Positions 51,293 through 58,563 of a DNA stretch of 64,000 nucleotides are shown here, piece by piece. A program made the position numbers and the translations under genes. The notes under the pieces were generated by a model. The model was not told the DNA's origin and ran no database searches. It was given only the letters and a program-made list of their open reading frames with translations. The number at the start of each line of letters is the position of its first letter. Position 1 is the stretch's first letter. The DNA comes from a virus: IMG/VR virus record IMGVR_UViG_3300006925_000014, positions 1 to 64,000 of that record; one strand, 5' to 3'.

Positions 51293-51820
51293 ATGGCTAT
51301 TCTTGGAGTTGATGACTTCAAAGCAAAACTGAAAGGTGGCGGTGCTAGACCTAATTTATTCAAGGCAACGATCAACTTTCCCGGTTATGCAAACGGTAAT
51401 GTAGAACTTACCTCTTTCATGTGTAGAGCAGCACAACTTCCTGCTTCAGTAATGTCTGAAATCATTGTACCATTCCGTGGTCGTGAGTTGAAGATTGCTG
51501 GTGACAGAACGTTTGAAATCTGGTCGCCTACAATTATCAACGATACAGACTTTGCTGTAAGAGATGCAATGGAACGTTGGATGAATGGGATCAATGCCCA
51601 TTCTGACAATAGTGGTCTTACAAACCCTGTAGACTACCAAGCTGATCTTATTGTAGAGCAACTTGATAGAGATGGTTCTACTATCAAGACCTACAACTTT
51701 AGAGGTTGTTTCCCAACAAACGTTTCTCCAATTGATCTGTCCTATGATCCGGCAGCAGCAATTGAAGAATTTACTGTAGACTTCCAAGTCCAGTATTGGG
51801 AATCTAATACAACATCCTAA
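51293..51820 (+). CDS. 19: Tail tube protein gp19
   Basis: This 175-residue homologue of T4 gp19 (163 residues) forms the inner tail tube through which DNA passes. Matching pattern: NLFKATINFPGYANGNVELT (about 22-41), MCRAAQLPASVMSEIIVPFRGRELKIAGDRTFEIWSP (with the hallmark GDRTF), then the VRDAMERWMNGINAHSDN helix, KTYNFRGCFPTNVSPIDLSY and a closing EEFTVDFQVQYWES. It is followed after 12 bases by a hairpin terminator that limits read-through into the portal gene. Confidence 0.95.
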   Translation: MAILGVDDFKAKLKGGGARPNLFKATINFPGYANGNVELTSFMCRAAQLPASVMSEIIVPFRGRELKIAGDRTFEIWSPTIINDTDFAVRDAMERWMNGINAHSDNSGLTNPVDYQADLIVEQLDRDGSTIKTYNFRGCFPTNVSPIDLSYDPAAAIEEFTVDFQVQYWESNTTS

Positions 51821-51832
51821 CAGGATGACTAA

Positions 51833-51868
51833 ATAGGGGGGAGAATACACTCTCCCCTATACTATTTT
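51833..51868 (+). terminator. Hairpin terminator after gp19
   Basis: ATAGGGGGGAGA at 51833-51844 can pair with TCTCCCCTAT at 51851-51860 (two-base bulge in the G run) around a short AT-rich loop, followed by a T-containing tail (ACTATTTTC). This gives strong but perhaps leaky termination between the abundant tube gene and the portal gene. Confidence 0.8.
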
Positions 51869-51880
51869 CGGAGAAAAGTT

Positions 51881-53419
51881 TTGGCTGAAAGTGATACTAG
51901 TTTAAAGTTGTTTGGTTTTGAAATCAAACGGCAGAAGCAGAAAGAAAAAGAATCATTACCATCTGTGGTTCCACCTATGGACCAAGATGGTTCTGGCTAT
52001 GTTACTGCATCTGGAACACACTATGGTTCCTTTGTAGACCTTAGTGGTGAGCAAGCCAAAGATGATAAAGATTTAGTTAGAAAGTATCGCACAGTTGCAA
52101 TGCATCCTGAAGTAGATGCTGCTGTTGAAGATATTGTTAATGAAGTTATTTCTGGTGAAGATGAAGTTATTGAATTGAATATGGATGAAGTTGAGACTTC
52201 CGATTCAATCAAAAAACAAATCAAAGAAGAATTTGAGAATATTGCGGGTATGCTTGACTTCAAGAACTATGCTCATGATATTTTCCGTAGGTACTATGTT
52301 GATGGTAGAATGTATCACCATCTGGTTATTGATCCTGCAAGACCACAAGAGGGTATTCAGGAAATCAGACCTATTGATGCACTGAAAATCCGTAAAGTAA
52401 AAGAGATTAAGAAAGAGAAAGACCCTAAGACTGGTGTTGAACTTGTTAAGACAGTCAATGAGTATTTCTTATATTCTGAAAACAATCAAACAACATACTC
52501 TTCTACTATGAAGGGTGGAACTACTGTTAAGATTTTTCCTGATGCTATTAGTTATGTAACAAGTGGACTATTAGATCATTCTCGTAAAAAAGTAGTTTCA
52601 TATTTACATAAAGCACTCAAGCCTATTAACCAATTGCGTATGATGGAAGATGCACTGGTTATTTACAGACTTGCCCGTGCACCTGAAAGACGTATCTTTT
52701 ATGTTGACGTAGGTAACTTACCTAGAAACAAGGCAGAACAATACCTTAAAGATATCATGACCAGATACAGAAATAAACTGGTATATGATGCTAACACAGG
52801 TGATATTAAAAATGAGTCCAAGCATATGTCTATGCTGGAAGACTTCTGGTTGCCAAGACGTGAAGGTAACAGAGGAACAGAAATCTCTACACTTCCGGGT
52901 GGTGATAACTTAGGTCAGATTGAAGATATTATATACTTCCAAAAGAAACTTTACAAGTCCCTTAATGTACCAGTTGGTAGACTAGACCCTGAACAGAATG
53001 CAAGTGGCATTCTTGGTAGGACTACAGAAATTACCAGAGATGAATTTAAATTTCAAAAATTTGTAGAAAGATTGCGTCGTAAATTTAGTGAATTGTTCTA
53101 CAATATTTTAAAGAAACAATTGATTTTAAAAGGTATTATTACAGAAGAGGATTGGGAAGAGTGGAAGTATAATATTACTGTAGAATATATTAGTGATAAC
53201 TACTTTACAGAACTCAAAGATTCAGAAATTCTCCGAGAAAGAATTAATATGCTCAGAGAGTTAGAGCCATATGTTGGAGTATTCTATTCTAAAGAGTGGA
53301 CTCAGAAGAATGTTTTGATGTTATCGGATGATGACATTAAGCAAATGAAGAAAGAGATTGAAGATGAAGTAAAATCTGGCGAAGTCCCTGATCCAGACAA
53401 AGAAGAACCAGAAAACTAA
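51881..53419 (+). CDS. 20: Portal protein gp20 (TTG start)
   Basis: This 512-residue homologue of T4 gp20 (524 residues) is the dodecameric portal at the unique vertex. The frame opens with TTG at 51881, preceded by GGAG (51870-51873) at good spacing. The sequence MAESDTSLKLFGFEIKRQKQ directly after is the normal portal start and there is no ATG nearby, so TTG initiation is the best reading. Family blocks: AMHPEVDAAVEDIVNEVISG (about 74-93), YFLYSENNQ, YLHKALKPINQLRMMEDALV, IYRLARAPERRIFYVDVGNLPRNKAEQYLK (about 258-287) and FWLPRREGNRGTEISTLPGG. The unusual start codon and upstream terminator would both keep portal levels low. Confidence 0.95.
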   Translation: MAESDTSLKLFGFEIKRQKQKEKESLPSVVPPMDQDGSGYVTASGTHYGSFVDLSGEQAKDDKDLVRKYRTVAMHPEVDAAVEDIVNEVISGEDEVIELNMDEVETSDSIKKQIKEEFENIAGMLDFKNYAHDIFRRYYVDGRMYHHLVIDPARPQEGIQEIRPIDALKIRKVKEIKKEKDPKTGVELVKTVNEYFLYSENNQTTYSSTMKGGTTVKIFPDAISYVTSGLLDHSRKKVVSYLHKALKPINQLRMMEDALVIYRLARAPERRIFYVDVGNLPRNKAEQYLKDIMTRYRNKLVYDANTGDIKNESKHMSMLEDFWLPRREGNRGTEISTLPGGDNLGQIEDIIYFQKKLYKSLNVPVGRLDPEQNASGILGRTTEITRDEFKFQKFVERLRRKFSELFYNILKKQLILKGIITEEDWEEWKYNITVEYISDNYFTELKDSEILRERINMLRELEPYVGVFYSKEWTQKNVLMLSDDDIKQMKKEIEDEVKSGEVPDPDKEEPEN

Positions 53420-53424
53420 ATTAT

Positions 53425-53432
53425 TATAAATA
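53425..53432 (+). promoter_or_regulatory. Late promoter TATAAATA before gp67
   Basis: This exact late octamer lies in the 43-base gap after the portal gene, 31 bases before the gp67 ATG. It drives the prohead core and capsid genes. Confidence 0.83.
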
Positions 53433-53462
53433 TTACTACGAAATTTATTTTGAGGCAAACAA

Positions 53463-53669
53463 ATGACTGAAATCGTTGATTTTTTGAATAATGTTACTAC
53501 TAAGAACTTTGTTGAAGCAGAAAAGCAATTCTCTGAGTTGCTTAATGATAAACTTGCGACTCGTCTAGATGATGAGAAGATCAAGGTTGCTTCCAAGGTT
53601 TTTAATAATGTTTCTGATGATGTAGAACCAGAAACTGAATCAGAAGAAGTGGCAGATGAAGACGTTTAA
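53463..53669 (+). CDS. 67: Prohead core protein gp67
   Basis: This 68-residue protein resembles T4 gp67 (80 residues), a small prohead core protein that is largely destroyed by the gp21 protease during maturation. The helical N-terminal part (EIVDFLNNVTTKNFVEAEKQ, then FSELLNDKLATRLDDEKIKV, ASKVF) parallels T4 gp67, and the C-terminus is acidic (DDVEPETESEEVADEDV) as in T4. Position between gp20 and gp21 is canonical. Its end overlaps the next gene by 14 bases. Confidence 0.88.
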   Translation: MTEIVDFLNNVTTKNFVEAEKQFSELLNDKLATRLDDEKIKVASKVFNNVSDDVEPETESEEVADEDV

Positions 53670-53937
53670 AGAGTTTAGTCTCAACATCATTCCAAAAGGA
53701 CACAAGATGGTTAAGGTCTTGCAGTCCAAAGATGGTGAAGTCATGATTACTAAAAAAGATAATAAATTTAATATTATGTTTGATAATCAGACTGTAGACA
53801 CAGAGGACAATGAGCGGGATGCTATGAAGTCTGCCCGCAACTTTATTCAAATGATGAATAAGTCTAAAGGTTCTGGTGGAATGTCTACTAAAAATATTGG
53901 CGGTAAAAGAGCAGGTACAGGTGGATACTTCAAATGA
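53656..53937 (+). CDS. 68: Prohead core protein, gp68-position
   Basis: This 93-residue protein lies between gp67 and gp21, where T4 has gp68, another prohead core component. It is basic, starts MKTFKEFSLNIIPKGHKMVK, has a small alpha/beta stretch (EVMITKKDNKFNIMFDNQTV, then ERDAMKSARNFIQMM about 52-66) and a glycine-rich basic tail (GGMSTKNIGGKRAGTGGYFK). Similarity to T4 gp68 (141 residues) is weak, so the name rests on position. It overlaps both neighbours (14 and 4 bases), fitting tightly coupled synthesis of scaffold parts. Confidence 0.7.
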   Translation: MKTFKEFSLNIIPKGHKMVKVLQSKDGEVMITKKDNKFNIMFDNQTVDTEDNERDAMKSARNFIQMMNKSKGSGGMSTKNIGGKRAGTGGYFK

Positions 53938-54584
53938 AACTGATTACTGAACATACAGAAGAAGTAGAATACATTGTTGAATCCAAAGAGGATGGCAGCA
54001 AGAGCTATGTCATTGAAGGTATCTTTGCCCAAGCAGAACAAAAGAACCGCAATGGAAGAATTTATCCAAAAGCAATTTTGGAATCAGCAGTTTCTAAGTA
54101 TGATAAGGAGCAGGTGCGCACACAACGTGCAGTGGGTGAACTGAACCACCCTGCGGGACCAATCATTAACTTAGATAAAGTTTCCCATCGAATTACTGAA
54201 CTAAAGTGGAACGGTAATGATGTGATGGGAAAGGCACTTATCCTTGACACACCTAATGGTCAGATTGTGAAAGGTCTCTTAGATGGTGGGGTTAAGCTGG
54301 GTGTTTCGACTCGTGGTATGGGAACTCTTGAGCAAAAAGGTGGAGTGAACATGGTCGGTAGTGACTTTGTTCTTAACACTGTAGATATCGTACAAGACCC
54401 ATCTGCACCATCAGCTTTCGTTAATGGTATTATGGAAGGTGTAGAGTGGATTTGGAATAACGGTGTCTTGGAAGCCCAAGAACTTGAAAGAATTGAGACT
54501 GAAATTAAGAATGCTTCTAGGTCTGACCGCTCTGCGGTTGAGATTCGGGAGTTTAAGAATTTCCTCTCTAAGATTAATCTTTAA
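53934..54584 (+). CDS. 21: Prohead maturation protease gp21
   Basis: This 216-residue homologue of T4 gp21 (212 residues) is the serine protease that cleaves scaffold and capsid proteins after prohead assembly. Candidate catalytic residues are His72 (GELNHPAG) and Ser125 (LGVSTRGMG), in the family arrangement. Other conserved parts are IEGIFAQAEQKNRNGRIYPKAIL (about 29-51), VMGKALILDTPNGQIVKGLLDGG and VDIVQDPSAPSAFVNGIMEG. Its 5' end overlaps the previous gene by 4 bases, and the gp22 start follows after a 12-base gap containing AGGAGA. Confidence 0.95.
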   Translation: MKLITEHTEEVEYIVESKEDGSKSYVIEGIFAQAEQKNRNGRIYPKAILESAVSKYDKEQVRTQRAVGELNHPAGPIINLDKVSHRITELKWNGNDVMGKALILDTPNGQIVKGLLDGGVKLGVSTRGMGTLEQKGGVNMVGSDFVLNTVDIVQDPSAPSAFVNGIMEGVEWIWNNGVLEAQELERIETEIKNASRSDRSAVEIREFKNFLSKINL

Positions 54585-54596
54585 TAGGAGATAAAC

Positions 54597-55736
54597 ATGT
54601 CCGACCAAGAAATGTACGAAGACATTCAATCTGTTGAAGAGGTTATTGAGGAAGAAACTCAAGAATCTGATGAGGCAGTAGAAGTGTCTGAGGAAGCTGA
54701 TGAAGTTTCCGAAGCAAAGAATGGTGTGGAAAGCCCTGAAGCAGCAATTGGTTCTGTCAATAAGGCAGCCCGTGCTGTTAAGAGCAAGGCAAAAGTTCCC
54801 GGTGGTGAAGCTGTTAAAGCACAACCAGCAGAAAAAATGCCTTCCACAAAAGCTGGTATGATCAATGCTATGTACAGTGAAATGTCCAAGATGAAGAAGT
54901 CAGACCTTCAGGCTGGCTACGGTAAAATCATGGCACAAATGAAAATGAAAGTACATGAAGATGCTGAAGCAGAAGATTTTGATGCAGATGACATTCATGA
55001 AAAAGCAGCAGCAGTATCTGTTGATGTAACTGCTGATATGAATGCTCTGGTAGAATCCGAAGCTACTCTTTCCGAATCCTTCAAGGATAAGGCAGCAGTA
55101 ATTATGGAAGCTGCGGTTAAGTCCAAGGTTTCTGAAGAAGTATCTCGCATTGAATCTGAACTTCAAGAAGAATTTGATGAAGAACTGAAGACTACCCGTG
55201 AAGAAATGGTAGAGCAAATTGATGGATACCTGAGCTACGTTGTAGAAAAGTTCATGGAAGAAAACAAACTGGCTATCGAGTCTGGTCTGCGTGCAGAACT
55301 GGCAGAAGACTTTATGGTAGGTCTGAAGAACCTCTTCACAGAATCTTATGTTGACGTTCCTGAGTCTAAAGTTGATCTGGTAGATGAACTGCAAACTCAA
55401 GTTAACGACCTTGAAGAAAAACTCAATGAATCCACAGAAACCTCTATCTACATGTATGGTGAACTGGAAGCACTGAAGCGTGATGCTATCATCCGTGAAC
55501 ATTCCCGTGATCTTGCTGAAACACAGGTAGAGAAGTTGAAAGCCTTAGCTGAAGATGTAGATTTTGAAGATGAAGAAACTTTCGCTCAGAAGGTATCTAC
55601 CATCAAAGAATCTTACTTCACAAAGAAAACCCCATCGGTTGTAGGTGAGGAAGTAGTAGAGGAAGTAGAAGAGGAAGAAGTTTCCGATTCTATGGCTCGT
55701 TACGTCTCTGCAATCAAAAGAACTGTAAAACAATAA
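54597..55736 (+). CDS. 22: Prohead scaffold protein gp22
   Basis: This 379-residue homologue of T4 gp22 (269 residues) is the major internal scaffold that shapes the prohead and is then degraded. It is highly acidic with long helical, coiled-coil stretches: QEMYEDIQSVEEVIEEETQE at the start, SEATLSESFKDKAAVIMEAA and EVSRIESELQEEFDEELKTTREE (about 150-200), VDELQTQVNDLEEKLNESTE and AETQVEKLKALAEDVDFEDE. The C-terminus VSDSMARYVSAIKRTVKQ is the conserved capsid-interacting end. It is about 110 residues longer than T4, mainly N-terminal. It sits between gp21 and gp23 as expected. Confidence 0.93.
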   Translation: MSDQEMYEDIQSVEEVIEEETQESDEAVEVSEEADEVSEAKNGVESPEAAIGSVNKAARAVKSKAKVPGGEAVKAQPAEKMPSTKAGMINAMYSEMSKMKKSDLQAGYGKIMAQMKMKVHEDAEAEDFDADDIHEKAAAVSVDVTADMNALVESEATLSESFKDKAAVIMEAAVKSKVSEEVSRIESELQEEFDEELKTTREEMVEQIDGYLSYVVEKFMEENKLAIESGLRAELAEDFMVGLKNLFTESYVDVPESKVDLVDELQTQVNDLEEKLNESTETSIYMYGELEALKRDAIIREHSRDLAETQVEKLKALAEDVDFEDEETFAQKVSTIKESYFTKKTPSVVGEEVVEEVEEEEVSDSMARYVSAIKRTVKQ

Positions 55737-55755
55737 TTAAGGAAGGTGTATAGAA

Positions 55756-57096
55756 ATGCAAGCTCCTGTATCTTACGACAATCTCGTAAAAAAGTGGGCT
55801 CCAGTACTGAATGAAGAAACTGCTGGACCTATTTCCGACCATTACCGTAAGCAAGTAACTGCTGCGATTCTGGAAAACCAAGAACGTGCTATGCGTGAAG
55901 AAGCTGCTCAGTCCTCTTTTGGTCAGCTTAACGAGTACGGCACTGATACCTCTAAGGTTGACAACTTTGATCCAGTATTGATTTCTCTGGTTCGTCGTGC
56001 TATGCCTAACCTGATCGCATATGATCTGTGTGGTGTACAGCCAATGACTGGTCCTACTGGTCTCATCTTTGCGATGAAGTCCAAGTACAAGACCACTAAG
56101 GGTGCTGTTACTGATTCTGATGAGGCTCTGTTCTCTGAAGCTCAGACTGGCTTCTCTGGTGACTCCGCATTCTCGCAAGGCACTGACCCATCCGGTCTTG
56201 GTGACTCTGCGTTTGCTGGTGACTCCGACATTGATAACAACCGTTCTACAGACATTTACGGTGAAGGTATCTCCACTGCTGATGCTGAAGCACTCGGTTC
56301 TACTGGTGCTGCTTTTGCAGAGATGGGTTTCACCATCGACAAGTCCACAGTAACTGCTAAGTCCCGTGCACTCAAAGCTGAGTACACAATGGAACTGGCA
56401 CAAGACCTGAAAGCAATTCATGGTCTGGATGCTGAGACAGAACTCGCAAACATTCTGTCTGCTGAAATCCTTGCGGAAATTAACCGTGAAGTTATCCGTA
56501 CCATTAACTCCCAAGCTAAGACAGGTTGCCAGACAGTAACTGGTTCCACTTCTTCTAAGGGTATCTTTGACCTTCAGGTAGATGCTGATGGTCGTTGGTC
56601 CGTTGAAAAGTTCAAGGGTCTGATCTTCCAGCTTGAGCGTGAAGCAAACCAGATTGCTAAAGACACCAGACGTGGACGTGGTAACTTTGTTCTGTGTTCC
56701 TCTGATGTAGCATCCGCATTTGCTGCTGCTGGTTACCTTGACTACACCCCTGCACTTTCTAGCAACATGAATGTTGATGACACAGGCAACACTTTTGCTG
56801 GTGTACTTAACGGTAAGCACAGAGTGTACATTGACCCATATGCAACCAATGACTACATTACCACTGGTTACAAGGGTTCCAATGCATACGACGCTGGTGT
56901 ATTCTACTGCCCATACGTTCCATTAACAATGGTTCGTGCGATTGGTGAGAACACCTTCCAGCCAAAGATTGGTTTCAAGACTCGTTACGGCATGGTATCC
57001 AACCCATTCGTTGGTGCTACACCTGCAAACGGTCTGGCTGCTGCTAAGTCTAACCAGTACTACAGAATCTTTAGGGTTGATAATATTCTGGCATAA
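55756..57096 (+). CDS. 23: Major capsid protein gp23
   Basis: This 446-residue homologue of T4 gp23 (521 residues, before cleavage) is the HK97-fold capsid subunit. Diagnostic blocks: LVKKWAPVLNEETAGPISDH with YRKQVTAAILENQER (about 10-45), FDPVLISLVRRAMPNLIAYD LCGVQPMTGPTGLIFAMKSKY (about 74-115), AEMGFTIDKSTVTAKSRALK with YTMELAQDLKAIHGLDAETE, and RGRGNFVLCSSDVASAF near 310. The N-terminal prosequence contains L-N-E60 before YG, a likely gp21 cleavage site (L/I-x-E). AAGGAAGG precedes the ATG. Codons are rich in C-ending forms, like gp18, consistent with high expression. Confidence 0.97.
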   Translation: MQAPVSYDNLVKKWAPVLNEETAGPISDHYRKQVTAAILENQERAMREEAAQSSFGQLNEYGTDTSKVDNFDPVLISLVRRAMPNLIAYDLCGVQPMTGPTGLIFAMKSKYKTTKGAVTDSDEALFSEAQTGFSGDSAFSQGTDPSGLGDSAFAGDSDIDNNRSTDIYGEGISTADAEALGSTGAAFAEMGFTIDKSTVTAKSRALKAEYTMELAQDLKAIHGLDAETELANILSAEILAEINREVIRTINSQAKTGCQTVTGSTSSKGIFDLQVDADGRWSVEKFKGLIFQLEREANQIAKDTRRGRGNFVLCSSDVASAFAAAGYLDYTPALSSNMNVDDTGNTFAGVLNGKHRVYIDPYATNDYITTGYKGSNAYDAGVFYCPYVPLTMVRAIGENTFQPKIGFKTRYGMVSNPFVGATPANGLAAAKSNQYYRIFRVDNILA

Positions 57097-57115
57097 TAAC
57101 AACTATAAATGTCAA

Positions 57116-57123
57116 TATAAATA
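57116..57123 (+). promoter_or_regulatory. Late promoter TATAAATA after gp23
   Basis: This exact late octamer lies directly before the gp23 terminator hairpin, 41 bases before the 57165 gene. A start about 6 bases downstream would fall within the hairpin's left arm, so the new transcript would not form the terminator. Confidence 0.75.
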
Positions 57124-57125
57124 CT

Positions 57126-57151
57126 GGGGGAGCAACTGCTCCCCCTTTTTT
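57126..57151 (+). terminator. Rho-independent terminator after gp23
   Basis: GGGGGAGC (57126-57133), loop AACT, GCTCCCCC (57138-57145), then six T. It is a perfect 8-bp GC-rich stem with a U tract, the strongest terminator in the window, ending the capsid operon. Confidence 0.95.
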
Positions 57152-57164
57152 GTTGGAGATTTAA

Positions 57165-57680
57165 ATGGTAGAAGTATTAACAGCAAATAAAAATTACTTG
57201 CAACCTACTGGTTTTCGAGTAGTTATTGATAGAGAAAATTATCCTAACTTAGAATTCTTTGCACAGAGTGTAAACCACCCTGACGTTTCAATGACTGCTC
57301 CTAGTGTTCCATACCCTCGTATCGGTAATGTGAGTTTACCGGGTGATACTGTTGAATATTCTGAATTAAGTATTCAGTTTCTTTTAGATGAAGACATGAC
57401 TTCTTACCTTGAACTGTACAATTGGTTTGAGAGTATGGTCAATGAGAACTTTGCTGGTCCGGGTGCAAGGTCTTCTAGGAATTCAGACAGGGTTCCTACC
57501 CAAGCAGATATTTCTGTTTCTATTCTTTCTAGTCACAATAATCAAACAAAAAGAGTAATTTACAAAGGATGTAGTCCAACATCTTTAAGTGGTCTACAAC
57601 TTACCTCTATTGCAACCAGTGTAGAATATTTAACATTTGATGTTTCCTTTACATTTACAGGCTTTGAATTTAAAGGGTAG
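57165..57680 (+). CDS. Tail-tube-fold protein, gp3-position (tail terminator-like)
   Basis: This 171-residue protein has the layout of the tail tube family: YLQPTGFRVVIDRENYPNLE, PDVSMTAPSVPYPRIGNVSL, then PGDTVEYSELSIQFLLDEDM (compare GDRTF in gp19), TSYLELYNWFESMVNE and a closing YLTFDVSFTFTGFEF. In related marine phages a protein of this kind follows gp23 and is commonly named gp3, the tail tube terminator/completion protein (T4 gp3 is about 176 residues). The tube fold is seen directly; the gp3 name is by position and size. GGAG precedes its ATG at a good distance. Confidence 0.65.
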   Translation: MVEVLTANKNYLQPTGFRVVIDRENYPNLEFFAQSVNHPDVSMTAPSVPYPRIGNVSLPGDTVEYSELSIQFLLDEDMTSYLELYNWFESMVNENFAGPGARSSRNSDRVPTQADISVSILSSHNNQTKRVIYKGCSPTSLSGLQLTSIATSVEYLTFDVSFTFTGFEFKG

Positions 57681-57691
57681 TGTGCTATAAT
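57664..57691 (+). promoter_or_regulatory. Sigma70-type extended -10 promoter before uvsY
   Basis: TGCTATAAT at 57683-57691 is an extended -10 with a perfect TATAAT hexamer; TTGAAT at 57664-57669 is a fair -35 with 16-base spacing. It lies at the junction from late structural genes to recombination genes, 34 bases before uvsY. It suits early or middle transcription by host holoenzyme. Confidence 0.75.
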
Positions 57692-57725
57692 AAGTAGATT
57701 ATAACTACACACACAGGATTATATA

Positions 57726-58175
57726 ATGAAACTTGATTTAGAAAGCATCTTAGAGATGTGGAAAGAAGATTGTGAGATTGAAGAATTTAAATTAGATGAA
57801 TCTTCCAGAAAGACACCTTCTCTACATGCAAAGTATCTAGAGATACGTTCTCTCACAAAACTCAGATTACAAGAAGCAGAACTTGCGCAGAAAACCCTGC
57901 TCAAGAATAAATGGGCATACTATAATGGTAAAATGGATGAAGATACCATTAGAGAGTTTGGCTGGGAATTTGATCCGTTCAACGGTCTAAAGGTAATGAA
58001 GGGTGATATGAATCACTTCTATGACTCAGACACAGACATTCAAAAGTCTGAAGTCAAGATTACCTATTATAAAACTATGTTGGAAACTCTTGAAGAAATA
58101 ATTAATAACTTGAAATGGCGACACTCCACTATCAAAAATATGATTGATTGGCGGAAGTTTGAGTCGGGAGGCTGA
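57726..58175 (+). CDS. uvsY: Recombination mediator UvsY
   Basis: This 149-residue homologue of T4 UvsY (137 residues) loads the UvsX recombinase onto single-stranded DNA covered by gp32. The pattern is typical: LESILEMWKEDCEIEEFKLD (about 5-24), HAKYLEIRSLTKLRLQEAEL (about 38-57), KNKWAYYNGKM, and a helical C-terminus with VKITYYKTMLETLEEIINNL and KWRHSTIKNMIDWRKFESGG. The order gp23 - (gp3) - uvsY - uvsW is the one known from marine T4-like phages. It is preceded by a sigma70-type promoter. Confidence 0.93.
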   Translation: MKLDLESILEMWKEDCEIEEFKLDESSRKTPSLHAKYLEIRSLTKLRLQEAELAQKTLLKNKWAYYNGKMDEDTIREFGWEFDPFNGLKVMKGDMNHFYDSDTDIQKSEVKITYYKTMLETLEEIINNLKWRHSTIKNMIDWRKFESGG

Positions 58176-58176
58176 T

Positions 58177-58563
58177 ATGACATTATTTGTGAATGAAGAA
58201 TTTACTTCTCATGCTGGTCTACAACTAGGATGGAAGATCGAAATGGATGCACTCTATATGAGTGACTGGCGTTGTCTTGCTAAGATTATTCTAGAATATG
58301 AGAAGCGCCCATTTCGTGAAGCAGTAGGTATTCCCCGTGGTGGTAAACGTCTAGGTGATATTCTAAATGAATCTGCTACAGGCAATCCTGATGACCCTGT
58401 TTTGATTGTTGATGATGTATATACAACAGGCACTAGTTTCAGAGAATATATTGAAGAGAATTATCCTGATGATAATGTCATTTGTTGGGTTGTGTTTGCT
58501 CGCAATAAAATCTACAAGAGACATATCAAAGCATTATTTCAAATGCCATCTAAGCCTGAATAA
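58177..58563 (+). CDS. Phosphoribosyltransferase-like protein
   Basis: I start at ATG 58177, one base after the uvsY stop and just after CGGGAGG (58164-58170). An in-frame ATG at 58144 would lie inside uvsY. The 128-residue protein has the type I PRTase fold signature: REAVGIPRGGKRLGDIL for the early loop (about 47-63), and the PRPP-binding motif PVLIVDDVYTTGTSFREYIE near 75-94. No purine or pyrimidine specificity can be read from the short hood region. Phage PRTases of this size occur at this site in marine relatives. It is coupled to uvsW by a TAATG overlap, so it may act in nucleotide salvage during replication. Confidence 0.82.
   Translation: MTLFVNEEFTSHAGLQLGWKIEMDALYMSDWRCLAKIILEYEKRPFREAVGIPRGGKRLGDILNESATGNPDDPVLIVDDVYTTGTSFREYIEENYPDDNVICWVVFARNKIYKRHIKALFQMPSKPE

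Noticed and set aside
55714-56820. 368-codon minus-strand frame opposite gp23
   Set aside because: It is antisense to a certain capsid gene with biased codons, which suppress stops on the other strand. The translation resembles no protein.
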